DNA from: Bradyrhizobiaceae bacterium
GTDB taxonomy: Bacteria > Pseudomonadota > Alphaproteobacteria > Rhizobiales > Hyphomicrobiaceae
Direction of reading: 5' to 3'
NCBI GenBank assembly: GCA_947475855.1
Contig: CANJPN010000023.1
Span: 1 to 22,107 of the forward strand
Length of the DNA: 22,107 nucleotides
The position numbers and the translations under genes are program-made. The notes under the pieces were generated by a model. It ran no database searches. It was not told the DNA's origin and saw only the letters and a program-made list of their open reading frames with translations. This document shows, in pieces, positions 14,921-22,107 of this stretch (positions are counted from its first letter, which is position 1; each line of letters opens with the position of its first letter).

Positions 14921-16870
14921 TCAGCTCCCGATTTTTCCGCCATCGCGCCTTTTGATTGCGACGACCGAGGGTCTCGGCGGCACGCCGGCCAGGAAATCCG
15001 GCCACCGCGTTGAGGGATAGTCGAATGTCGATCCCCCTCCCTCGCCGGGATGCTGGACCGCGACGAACATCGTCGTCATATCCGGTGTCATCACCGGCCC
15101 GCACATCTCAGCCCCGACCGGCACGCGAAAGAAATGCTTTGCCGTCCCGCGTGACTTGCCTTCCGTCTCGATTGCCCAGATGCCGTCGGCGCGGCCGGTG
15201 GTGCGTTGCGAATTGCCGTCGGTCGCGATCCACAACCGTCCGTCCGCGTCCGCGAAAGCATTGTCGGGCATGCCGAACCAGCCGTTCGTGGTTGTGGCGG
15301 AATTGAATGTCGCACCAACTGCCGGGAGCCGTGGATCACCGCACCTGACGAGAATATCCCAGGTAAATCGACTGAGGCTATGGTCTCCGCTCTCCGGTAT
15401 GATTTCGAGGATATGCCCGTATCGGTTCACTGCACGCGGGTTGGCGGCGTCGATCAGATCTGCCGTTCGCCGGTCGTTATTGGTCAGCATTACGTAGGCC
15501 TTGCCCGTGCGCTGGTTGACCTCGATGTCTTCGGGTCGGTCCATCCTCGTAGCCCCCAGTGCATCGCCCGCCGAGCGCGCCCTGATCAGAACGTCGCCCT
15601 GGTTGTTGAAGCCGTTCGCGGTCGTCAGAGGGCCAACTCCATGCACCAGCGGCAGCCATTGCCCCGTGCCGTCCTTGTCGAACCGCGCGACGTAGAGCGT
15701 TCCTTTGTCGAGCAGATCGCGGTTGGCGGCACGGTTCTGCATGTCGACCCGGCCGTCGCTGACGAATTTGTAGACGTACTCGAACCGCTCGTCGTCGCCC
15801 GAATAGACTACGAACCGACCGTCGCCATTGACGACGTTTCCCGCGCCTTCGTGCTTGAATCGGCCCAGAGCGGTGCGCTTGACCGGCATCGAGGCGGGAT
15901 CCAGCGGATCGATCTCGACGATCCAGCCGAAGCGATTGCTCTCGTTGGGCTCCTTCGCCACGTCGAAGCGGTCGTGGAACTCGGCCCAGTTCGCCCAGTT
16001 CGATGGGATATTGTAGCGCTTGAGATGGTTCTCGGCCGGATGCCCGTTGGCCGTGCCCCAGAAATAGAGATTGATGTTCTCCTCACACGTGAGCCACGTG
16101 CCCCACGGTGTCATTCCGCCCGCGCAATTGTTGATCATGCCCCGCACGCGCCGGCGCGCAGGATCAGCCTTCGTTTTCATTGAAGGATGCCCAGCGGCCG
16201 GCCCGGCGATTTCCATCTCGGTTTCAGCCGTGATCCGCCGGTTGAAACGGCTGTCCGCGACGACGCCCCATTTCCCGTTCGTCAGTGCGATCTCGACCAC
16301 GCTGCCGCCGTGGGACATCATCTCGACCTCGACCATCTCGCGCGTGACGCGACCGGCACGGCGCACGTCATCCTGCCTCACGCCGGAGAACATCAACTCG
16401 CGGCTAACGTATTCGTGGTTGGCGACGAGCAAGCCGCGTTGCGACGACCCATCGAGCGGCACGAAACCCAGGAAGTCGTTATTGTATCCGAATTGCTGTG
16501 CCTGCGCGGCACCTGTGAGCTTGCCGGGCGTGAACTCCGGTGAGGCGGTGTGCAGCTTGTCGCCCCAGCGGATCAGCACGTCGGCGTCGTATCCTTCTGG
16601 CGCGTGGATTCGTTCGTCGATGCCCGCGGCGATCTCTTTGAAGCCGAAGTTCGGCGTTGGATCGGCGGCAGCGCTGTCCGCGCTCTGCGCCGCGACGTCG
16701 ATGCCGGCAACAGCAACTGCAGACACAGCAGAAAGGCCCGCCAGCAGTCCACGGCGGGACACCATGGCGTCGATGATATCGCCGATATGGGCGTTGGCCG
16801 ACGGATTGGAGCCGGCATCGTCGGCCTCCTCCATTGTCTGCGGCTCAATCGCGTCACCGCTGAATTTCAT
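14921..16870 (-). CDS. PhoX-family (DUF839) Tat-exported phosphatase
   Basis: A 649-residue protein of the PhoX alkaline phosphatase family (DUF839). Characterised members are periplasmic Ca/Fe-dependent phosphomonoesterases exported folded by the Tat system. The twin-arginine motif SRRGLLAG lies at about 38-45, followed by a hydrophobic run ending near AAQSAD; the long N-region before RR is typical. Metal-site landmarks are present: NNCAGGMTPWGTWLTCEEN at about 246-264, GRFKHEGAGN, VYSGDDERFEYVYKF, RPEDIEVN and CGPVMTPD. ATG at 16870 (AAGG 8 nt upstream) is preferred over GTG at 16915, which has no ribosome site. It lies 64 bp downstream of the co-directional acyl-CoA dehydrogenase and is probably co-transcribed with it. 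No CTGTCAT-type Pho box is visible upstream, so phosphate control is not indicated. Confidence 0.93.
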   Translation of the reverse strand: MKFSGDAIEPQTMEEADDAGSNPSANAHIGDIIDAMVSRRGLLAGLSAVSAVAVAGIDVAAQSADSAAADPTPNFGFKEIAAGIDERIHAPEGYDADVLIRWGDKLHTASPEFTPGKLTGAAQAQQFGYNNDFLGFVPLDGSSQRGLLVANHEYVSRELMFSGVRQDDVRRAGRVTREMVEVEMMSHGGSVVEIALTNGKWGVVADSRFNRRITAETEMEIAGPAAGHPSMKTKADPARRRVRGMINNCAGGMTPWGTWLTCEENINLYFWGTANGHPAENHLKRYNIPSNWANWAEFHDRFDVAKEPNESNRFGWIVEIDPLDPASMPVKRTALGRFKHEGAGNVVNGDGRFVVYSGDDERFEYVYKFVSDGRVDMQNRAANRDLLDKGTLYVARFDKDGTGQWLPLVHGVGPLTTANGFNNQGDVLIRARSAGDALGATRMDRPEDIEVNQRTGKAYVMLTNNDRRTADLIDAANPRAVNRYGHILEIIPESGDHSLSRFTWDILVRCGDPRLPAVGATFNSATTTNGWFGMPDNAFADADGRLWIATDGNSQRTTGRADGIWAIETEGKSRGTAKHFFRVPVGAEMCGPVMTPDMTTMFVAVQHPGEGGGSTFDYPSTRWPDFLAGVPPRPSVVAIKRRDGGKIGS

Positions 16871-16934
16871 GGCGTTGACCTTGAGGTTGGGGAGTTCAGT
16901 TTGGTAACGCAGCACTTGTGGAGGGGGAGCGAGT

Positions 16935-18083
16935 TCAGCCCCGATTGCCCGCGGCCAGCCGGCGTCCTACCACCAGCCGCATGATCTCGTTCGTGCCTTC
17001 GAGAATCTGGTGGACACGAAGGTCACGAACGATCTTCTCGAGCCCATAGTCCTTGAGGTAGCCGTAGCCTCCATGTACCTGCAGCGCATCGTTGGCAATC
17101 GCTGAGCATGCGTCCGTTGCATAGCGCTTGGCCATGGCGGCATACATCGTGGATTGCGGATCCAGGCGGTCGAGCGCGTCTGCGGCGCGATAGATCATCA
17201 GGCGCGAGGCCTCGAGCGAGGTAGCCATGTCGGCGATCTTGAAATCGATCGCCTGGAATTCGCCGATAGGCTTTCCGAAGGCCCTGCGCTCGGCCGCGTA
17301 GGTTCGCGCCTTGTCGAGCGCGCTCCAGGCAGCGCCCAGTGAGCACGCGCCGATGTTGATGCGGCCGCCGTCGAGCCCCGCCATCGCCATGCGGAAGCCT
17401 TGGCCCTCACCGCCGACGAGCCGCGAAACAGGCACCTTCACGTTCTCCATGATGACTTGCGCCGTTGGCTGCGCGTTCCAACCCATCTTGCGCTCGGGTG
17501 GCCCGAATGACAGGCCCGGCGTGTCGCGATCGATCAGGAATGCGGATATTCCGTTGGGGCCCGCTCCACCCGTCCTGGCAAACACGAAGTAGACGTCGGT
17601 CGCGCCTGCGCCGGAAATGAATTGCTTCACGCCGTTGAGCACGTAGCCGTCGCCTTGACGTTCCGCCCGCGTCGAAAGCGCCGCGGCATCCGAGCCGGCA
17701 CCGGGTTCGGTGAGACAGTAGCTCGCAAGCCACTCCATCGTGGCGAGCTTCGGCATTGCACGGGCGACCTGATCGGGAGCGCCATACCGCGCGAGCATCC
17801 AGGCCACCATGTTGTGGATCGAGATATAGGCCGCTATCGCCGGACAACCGTAAGACAGCGCCTCGAAGATGAGAGCGCCATCGAGCCGCGTCAGGCCCGA
17901 TCCGCCTTGCTCCGCTGGCACGTAGATCGTGCCGATCCCGAGTGCCGCCGTCTCGCGGATCACATCGACGGGGAAGTGCGATTTCTCGTCCCATTCGAGC
18001 GCGCTGGGCGCAATTCTGTCCCGCGCGAACGCGAGTGCGGTGTCCTGGATTGCCGCCTGCTCCTCGGTCAAGGCGAAATGCAT
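16935..18083 (-). CDS. Isobutyryl-CoA dehydrogenase (ACAD8-like)
   Basis: A 382-residue acyl-CoA dehydrogenase closely resembling mammalian ACAD8 and bacterial isobutyryl-CoA dehydrogenases, which oxidise isobutyryl-CoA to methacrylyl-CoA in valine breakdown. Diagnostic segments are YCLTEPGAGSDAA, FISGAGATDVYFVFARTGG, GLSFGPPERKMGWNAQPT, GLDGGRINIGACSLGAAW, HGGYGYLKDYGLEKIVRD and VHQILEGTNEIMR. The catalytic base is E362 in the last motif, in the canonical position. ATG at 18083 has GGGAGG 7 nt upstream; an in-frame extension to 18146 has no such site. The other valine-pathway genes (mmsA, mmsB, enoyl-CoA hydratase) are not here. It precedes phoX by 64 bp in the same direction. Confidence 0.93.
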   Translation of the reverse strand: MHFALTEEQAAIQDTALAFARDRIAPSALEWDEKSHFPVDVIRETAALGIGTIYVPAEQGGSGLTRLDGALIFEALSYGCPAIAAYISIHNMVAWMLARYGAPDQVARAMPKLATMEWLASYCLTEPGAGSDAAALSTRAERQGDGYVLNGVKQFISGAGATDVYFVFARTGGAGPNGISAFLIDRDTPGLSFGPPERKMGWNAQPTAQVIMENVKVPVSRLVGGEGQGFRMAMAGLDGGRINIGACSLGAAWSALDKARTYAAERRAFGKPIGEFQAIDFKIADMATSLEASRLMIYRAADALDRLDPQSTMYAAMAKRYATDACSAIANDALQVHGGYGYLKDYGLEKIVRDLRVHQILEGTNEIMRLVVGRRLAAGNRG

Positions 18084-18531
18084 GACGGACCTCCCCAGTG
18101 CCGGCTGCGTCGAAATAGAAGCCGAAGCGATTATCTTGAGACTCACATAAGACCACGATGCGCCATGATGCGCATGCCAAATGCAAGTCGACCAACGTCG
18201 AGCACCCGTGATGATGGCTGAGGCCGTTGGTGCCTGTCATTGGCTGATCCAAGGGGACGTCGGTGCGCCGGCTAAACGGCGAACGAGGATCCATGGTCCG
18301 ACAAAGGTGCCGCCAGGAGCGGGCGACAGGGAATATACCTCCCGGCGCGGCGAACGCCGGGAGGTTCAGTCGTCGGCCTGCCCGAGCGGGGACTACAGGC
18401 GGCCGACAACATGGAGATGGGATGGCTCGATCGGGATCTTACGGTCATCCGTTGAGCGTCAGCACAATTCGACAGGCTTTAGGTTAGTTCCAAACTTCGC
18501 TTGAGGTCCGGATAAGCGAAGATCAGGTTTG
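18084..18531. other. Gene-free stretch upstream of the isobutyryl-CoA dehydrogenase gene
   Basis: About 450 bases without a convincing gene. It must contain the promoter of the dehydrogenase gene near 18084-18180 and holds a strong hairpin at 18337-18365. Open frames on the plus strand (for example 18181-18504) are Arg-rich and motif-free. Confidence 0.5.
18337..18365. terminator. Strong hairpin, probable terminator
   Basis: A perfect 11-bp stem, ACCTCCCGGCG (18337-18347) with CGCCGGGAGGT (18355-18365), closes a 7-nt loop. It lies 167 bp beyond the stop of the minus-strand gene ending at 18532. Neither flank has a long T-tract, so termination is likely but not certain. Confidence 0.5.
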
Positions 18532-19047
18532 CTAGCGGCGATAGTTGGGCGAAGAGCTTTCACTGGAATGGACCCAGCGCCTATCGCCCGCCCAGGGCCT
18601 CCGAAACTCGTATCTCCATGGCTCTCCCCGGAAGCGCCATCTATCGCGATCATTGTTGTACCACGCCCCGCGTGTTCGGTCGTCCCGCCAACCGTAGCGC
18701 CAGCCATATTGCGGAGGGGTCTGCCAGGCTCGCAGTTCGCCACGCCTGTTCCCCTGCCAAGATCGATAACTCCGCCCAAAGTCGCGGCCAAAATGATCCC
18801 GCTCCGCTCGGCGCATGGAGCGTTCATGCTGCGGCCATGGCTGCCAAGCATAGCTCCTCCAGACGGCCGGCGTTCCCCCGATTGCCGCCGTTGTCGAGCG
18901 GGCTTCGGCTGGCTTTGCCTGTACTGTCGCAGCGACATTCTCAGGCTTGACGGATGGGCTGGCGACCGACTGCTGGATTGCCGGCCCACTTCCACTTAGA
19001 CCACAAAGGACGGCGGCAAATGCCCCGATAATTCCGAGTGTACGCAT
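18532..19047 (-). CDS. Small secreted Arg/Trp-rich protein, function unknown
   Basis: A 171-residue predicted exported protein that I do not recognise. The signal peptide is MRTLGIIGAFAAVLCGLSGS (cut near GPA). A low-complexity Ala/Thr/Pro linker follows to about residue 60, then a strongly basic and aromatic tail rich in Arg, Trp and Tyr (WRSYAWQPWPQHERS, YGWRYGWRDDRTRGAWYNND, RFRGEPWRYEFRRPW). ATG at 19047 has GGAG within 9 nt upstream. Such Arg/Trp/Tyr-rich secreted tails are common in Hyphomicrobiales hypothetical proteins and could bind envelope polysaccharide or nucleic acid, which is speculation. A plus-strand frame of similar length overlaps it but lacks a signal peptide and ribosome site, so this strand is preferred. 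Confidence 0.6.
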   Translation of the reverse strand: MRTLGIIGAFAAVLCGLSGSGPAIQQSVASPSVKPENVAATVQAKPAEARSTTAAIGGTPAVWRSYAWQPWPQHERSMRRAERDHFGRDFGRSYRSWQGNRRGELRAWQTPPQYGWRYGWRDDRTRGAWYNNDRDRWRFRGEPWRYEFRRPWAGDRRWVHSSESSSPNYRR

Positions 19048-19200
19048 CGAACTCTCCGCTCGAGATCACGATGAGAGCACTTTATATTCACATTTTGTTC
19101 TCGTAAATACCCAAATCGTTCTCATTCCAGAAATTATGGAAAGGCTGTGCATAACTTCGCGACATGGCCATTTCCGCGCGGCGTTCCCTCGGCGATTTGC

Positions 19201-20316
19201 TCAAGCCACGTCGAGATCGCACCAGAGTGCGGCATGGTCGGATGCGGCGTGGTGCGGGGACGTCATCTCGGGATAGACCTCCCATGACGGGTGCTTGGCG
19301 CCGCCCCAAACCCCCTTTCTCCAAATCCCGCCTGCGCTCATCCGCTCGTACAGTTCAGATGAAAGCAGGATGTAGTCGATCTTGTCACGCGCCCCTCCAC
19401 TCGAGAAAGTTCCGGGCCGTCCGTCCGACTGGAATTTCGTGTGGGTCGAGATGTCCTTGAGGTCGCCCTGCGCCAGCAGCGGGGCTAGGGCTTCGCTCTC
19501 CGGTACGTCATTGAGGTCGCCGAGCACGGCGATCATGGCAGCTCCTTCCGAGCGCAGCCGCTGGTAGATCGACCGGACCGTTTCCGCCTGAGCCGCGCGC
19601 CGCATGTTCGACGCTTCCTGCGTCCCAAAGCCCTTGCTCTTGAAATGATTGACCAGCAGCCAGATCACGCTGCCGTCCGGCGTCCAGATCGCATATTCCG
19701 GGCAGTCCCTGCTGAACACCCGCCGCCCCCGAGCGTCGAGGTCGTCCGAGTGGCTGCGCATCCAGCCGACCCGGTAGGGCTGGCGCACCAGCAGGCCGAC
19801 GTCGATGTCGCGGTCGTCGTTGCCGTCGATCAGCATGGTCTGGTCGTAAGCCGTGCCGCGCACTTCCGGCAGCAGCTTCTCGGAAAGCTGCCGCAGAGCG
19901 CGGCGGCTCTCGACCTCGATCAGCGAGATCACGTCGGCATTCACGTCGCGGATGACCTGCGCAGAGTTGCGCGTGGCCGTCTCGCCGATCAATTCCGTGC
20001 GCAGCTCGATCCAGCCAGACCAGTCCTCCCGGCCGCGGGCGACGATGCGCGTCCCCGTGAGCGCCGAGTATTTGACGAGTTGCCCGCGGTTCTCGCGCAG
20101 CAGCACGAAGCGGCTTTCGTTCTTCTTGTCGATGCCGAGCGCGGCCAGCAGACCGATCATCTTGGCCTTGATCTCGTTGGTGTAGGCCGGTTGCTCGATC
20201 AGCTCGGAGAGCGCGACGTATTCCTCGAGGATCTTCTTGCCTTCGGTCCACGTATCGAGGTTCAGTGCACGCGCCCGAACGAACAGGTTCTCGACATTGA
20301 AGGTCGCAAGTCGCAT
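19201..20316 (-). CDS. Endonuclease/exonuclease/phosphatase (EEP) family protein
   Basis: A 371-residue EEP-fold metal-dependent hydrolase; the family includes DNases, RNases and phosphodiesterases. All active-site landmarks can be placed: N7 in ATFNVENLF, E134 in ISLIEVES (metal), H224 in LLVNHFKSKG, D267 and N269 in VLGDLNDVP, D304 in DKIDYILL, and D360-H361 in ASDHAALW (catalytic His). It is therefore probably active. No signal peptide is seen. The distance between N7 and the metal Glu is about 127 residues, roughly 100 more than in compact members such as ExoIII. The insertion is helical and charged (residues about 20-110). It is a single gene, 114 bp from the hydrolase upstream. The substrate is unknown. 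Confidence 0.88.
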   Translation of the reverse strand: MRLATFNVENLFVRARALNLDTWTEGKKILEEYVALSELIEQPAYTNEIKAKMIGLLAALGIDKKNESRFVLLRENRGQLVKYSALTGTRIVARGREDWSGWIELRTELIGETATRNSAQVIRDVNADVISLIEVESRRALRQLSEKLLPEVRGTAYDQTMLIDGNDDRDIDVGLLVRQPYRVGWMRSHSDDLDARGRRVFSRDCPEYAIWTPDGSVIWLLVNHFKSKGFGTQEASNMRRAAQAETVRSIYQRLRSEGAAMIAVLGDLNDVPESEALAPLLAQGDLKDISTHTKFQSDGRPGTFSSGGARDKIDYILLSSELYERMSAGGIWRKGVWGGAKHPSWEVYPEMTSPHHAASDHAALWCDLDVA

Positions 20317-20430
20317 GGGAGCCCCCGGCGGCCCGAAGTAATGACGAATCGATGGCCGATGATAAGGGGGAGCTTGGAACTCACGCCATGCTTCCAGGGC
20401 TTCTGTCCTGACATTTCTGCGTGAATGCGG

Positions 20431-21423
20431 TCAACGGCCCAGCGCGATGAACTCCATGATCTCGCGCCCGATCGCTTCGTCGCGCGTGTTGAACTGGAAC
20501 GTCATCGAGAGGTGATTGTGGTGGGCCATGCGGGTGAATCGCGGGCACGCGCGATCGCGTTGGCAGAGAGCCGCGAACAGCATGGCCCCTTGGGTGTCGA
20601 GATCGGGATTGTCGTACTCTGACACGATGACGAATGTCGGCAGACCCTTGCCGGCTTTCACGTGATTGATCGGCGACATACCGGAATAGTTCGCGCGGTC
20701 CGTTCCGAAGTATGCCTCGAAATTCCGGAGGTTCGGATCGTCGGGGCTCGGATCGAACAGATAGCGCCCGCTCATCAGGATGATGCCGGCGAGCCCATGT
20801 CCTGACTGAGCTTGAGCTTCGCGATGGAACGCGTACGTGGCGACGTGCGTTGCGCCGGCGGAATGCCCCATCAGGTAGATGCGCGCGGGATCGCCGCCGA
20901 AGCGGCTCGCGTTCTCCCGCGCCCACGCGACTGCGCGGCCCACGTCTTGCGCTGCCGCTGGCCACTTCGCCCCAGGCGCGAGCCGGTAGGTGCCATTGAT
21001 GCCGACGAGGCCTTGCCGTGCGAAATATGTGGCGATGTTGCCATAGACTTCCGCGTGTACGTTGCGGTCGCCGCGAACGTAAGCGCCGCCGTGAAAGTAG
21101 ATCAGAATCGGCGCGGCCTTGTCCGTGCCGGACTTGCGCCCCGAGGGTTCATGCACGTCGAGGCGGTGCCGGGCATCGGGGCCATATTCGAGATCGCGCG
21201 TGATCTTCACCCCGTCCTTCGGTGCGGCAGCGAGCAGCGGCACATAGACCTCGAGCGTCTTAGCGATGTTGCCGTTGATGTCCCGGCCCCAGCCAGGCCC
21301 GACCTGCCGCAGTCGCTCCTGGACTTCGGCTGGCATGTTCGCGACTTGCGCCAGCGCGATGTGTGGCAGCGCGATCGAGGCGCACAAGATGCCCGCCACC
21401 CAACTCCGAAATGCAGTGCCCAT
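20431..21423 (-). CDS. Secreted alpha/beta hydrolase (HGG esterase type)
   Basis: A 330-residue alpha/beta hydrolase related to HSL/BD-FAE-type carboxylesterases. The signal peptide is MGTAFRSWVAGILCASIALP with cleavage near HIALA/Q, so it should be periplasmic or secreted. The oxyanion motif is HGG at 111-113 (YFHGGAYVRGD). The nucleophile is S188 in GHSAG, the acid is probably D271 in SEYDNPD, and the base is H304 in HHNHLSM. LDVHEPSG and GTYRLAPGAKWPAAAQD are family-typical. ATG at 21423 is chosen because it gives the signal peptide; the frame stays open to 22008 but that part overlaps comF on the other strand and has no resemblance to hydrolases. It is divergent from comF with a 100-bp shared upstream region. 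It acts on an ester of unknown nature. Confidence 0.92.
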   Translation of the reverse strand: MGTAFRSWVAGILCASIALPHIALAQVANMPAEVQERLRQVGPGWGRDINGNIAKTLEVYVPLLAAAPKDGVKITRDLEYGPDARHRLDVHEPSGRKSGTDKAAPILIYFHGGAYVRGDRNVHAEVYGNIATYFARQGLVGINGTYRLAPGAKWPAAAQDVGRAVAWARENASRFGGDPARIYLMGHSAGATHVATYAFHREAQAQSGHGLAGIILMSGRYLFDPSPDDPNLRNFEAYFGTDRANYSGMSPINHVKAGKGLPTFVIVSEYDNPDLDTQGAMLFAALCQRDRACPRFTRMAHHNHLSMTFQFNTRDEAIGREIMEFIALGR

Positions 21424-21523
21424 TTCCCCGCCCCCGTGGCATCCTCGCGTCATCACCGCCAGGATAACTCGAACTCCGGGCGCAAGGCGAGCCACACTGC
21501 ACGGAAAGCATTGGGATCGTGCC

Positions 21524-22107
21524 ATGAACGGCGACGAGGACACACGGCCTGCGGGCAGCGCGTTACAGAGCCGCCTGTCGGGCGGCCTCGTTGCTGCCGC
21601 GCGCGCCATCGCCGATACGATCGTGCCGCCGCTGTGCCTCAACTGCCGCTTGCCGCTCGGCACGCACGACGCGCTGTGTGCTGCTTGTTGGCGGCAGGTG
21701 CGTTTCATCCGTGCGCCGCTGTGCGATCGTCTCGGCACGCCTTTGCCGTACGACGGCGGCACGAGCGGCCCGATCGTATCCGCGGCCGCGCTCGCCGATC
21801 CGCCGCAGTGGGATCGCGCCCGCGCGGTGGCGCAGTTCGGCCCGGTCGTGCGGGAGTTGATCCACGGCTTCAAGTACGGCGACAGGCATGACGCGCGCCG
21901 CCTGTTCGGCCGATGGCTCGCGGGCGCGGGAACGGAGTTGTTGGCGGACGCGGATTTCCTGGTGCCCGTGCCGTTGCATCGTTGGCGGTTGCTCGGCCGG
22001 AAGTTCAATCAGGCGCAATTGCTCGCTGGCGAGATCTCGCGCCTCACGCACATTCCTGTAGACCCGTTCGTCCTCGAACGCGTGAAGTCGACGCCCTCGC
22101 AGGTGGG
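21524..22107 (+). CDS. comF: ComF-family phosphoribosyltransferase-like protein, 3' end missing
   Basis: The first 194 residues of a ComF protein, cut by the right edge. A zinc-ribbon with C38, C41, C52 and C55 (CLNC...CAAC) opens the protein. RAPLCDRLGTPLPYD and the DPPQWDRARAVAQF segment match the rhizobial version of the family. HGFKYGDRHDARRLFGRWLA, LVPVPLHRWRLLGRKFNQAQ and LLAGEISR are the family core. The PRPP-loop (VDDVxTTG) would lie beyond the window. ATG at 21524 is the natural start; the ribosome site is weak. ComF is needed for DNA uptake in competent bacteria, and its role in most alphaproteobacteria is unproven. Confidence 0.92.
   Translation, partial: MNGDEDTRPAGSALQSRLSGGLVAAARAIADTIVPPLCLNCRLPLGTHDALCAACWRQVRFIRAPLCDRLGTPLPYDGGTSGPIVSAAALADPPQWDRARAVAQFGPVVRELIHGFKYGDRHDARRLFGRWLAGAGTELLADADFLVPVPLHRWRLLGRKFNQAQLLAGEISRLTHIPVDPFVLERVKSTPSQV

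Noticed and set aside
15206..16183. 325-codon plus-strand frame
   Set aside because: Lies wholly opposite the PhoX gene, which has clear family motifs throughout.
18529..18999. Plus-strand 156-codon frame opposite the Arg/Trp-rich gene
   Set aside because: No signal peptide or ribosome site; the opposite strand has both.
21424..22008. In-frame upstream extension of the alpha/beta hydrolase
   Set aside because: A signal peptide begins at 21423, and the extension is opposite comF, whose zinc-ribbon and core motifs are clear.

Overview
The window is high-GC DNA with the gene families, codon use and signal peptides of an alphaproteobacterium, most likely Hyphomicrobiales (rhizobia-like). The indicators are TctC/Bug-type solute-binding proteins, a TIGR02302/DUF4175 protein, a lipid A oxidase-like outer membrane barrel, an Omp25/31-like barrel, a bacterial leucyltransferase (Bpt) and a rhizobial-style ComF. 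No rRNA, tRNA, insertion sequence, prophage or CRISPR array was seen. Species-level assignment is not possible from the sequence alone.

Region 1 (1-5275) looks like an accessory catabolic island. It holds the start of a TctC-type binding protein (minus strand, cut by the window edge), an amidase (+), a second, divergent TctC-like binding protein (-), a cytoplasmic protein of the 4,5-dihydroxyphthalate decarboxylase/solute-binding fold (-), and an acyl-CoA dehydrogenase (+) read divergently from it. No transporter membrane subunit is present. A six-copy 7-bp tandem repeat sits directly against the ribosome binding site of the second TctC-like gene, which appears to start at TTG.

Region 2 (5490-8310, +) holds an RmlB-like sugar-nucleotide epimerase/dehydratase that has lost all the usual catalytic residues, a small secreted four-cysteine protein and a lipid A oxidase-like barrel. 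Together they suggest cell-envelope functions, but they are separate transcription units by spacing.

Region 3 (8307-14761) holds a LysR regulator (-), a gene-poor stretch with palindromic elements, the 876-residue DUF4175 protein (-), an Omp25/31-like barrel with a clear terminator (-), and Bpt (-). Three related hairpin elements (8307-8369, 9898-9960, 9976-10039) share CTAGAGC-type ends. Two of them supply the TAG stop codon of the gene next to them.

Region 4 (14921-22107) holds a Tat-exported PhoX-type phosphatase downstream of an isobutyryl-CoA dehydrogenase (both -), an Arg/Trp-rich small secreted protein (-), an EEP-family nuclease/phosphatase (-), a secreted alpha/beta hydrolase (-), and comF (+), which runs off the end.

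No convincing new multi-gene system was found. The most unusual items are the catalytically stripped RmlB homologue, the heptanucleotide repeat at a ribosome binding site, and the palindromic elements that provide stop codons.
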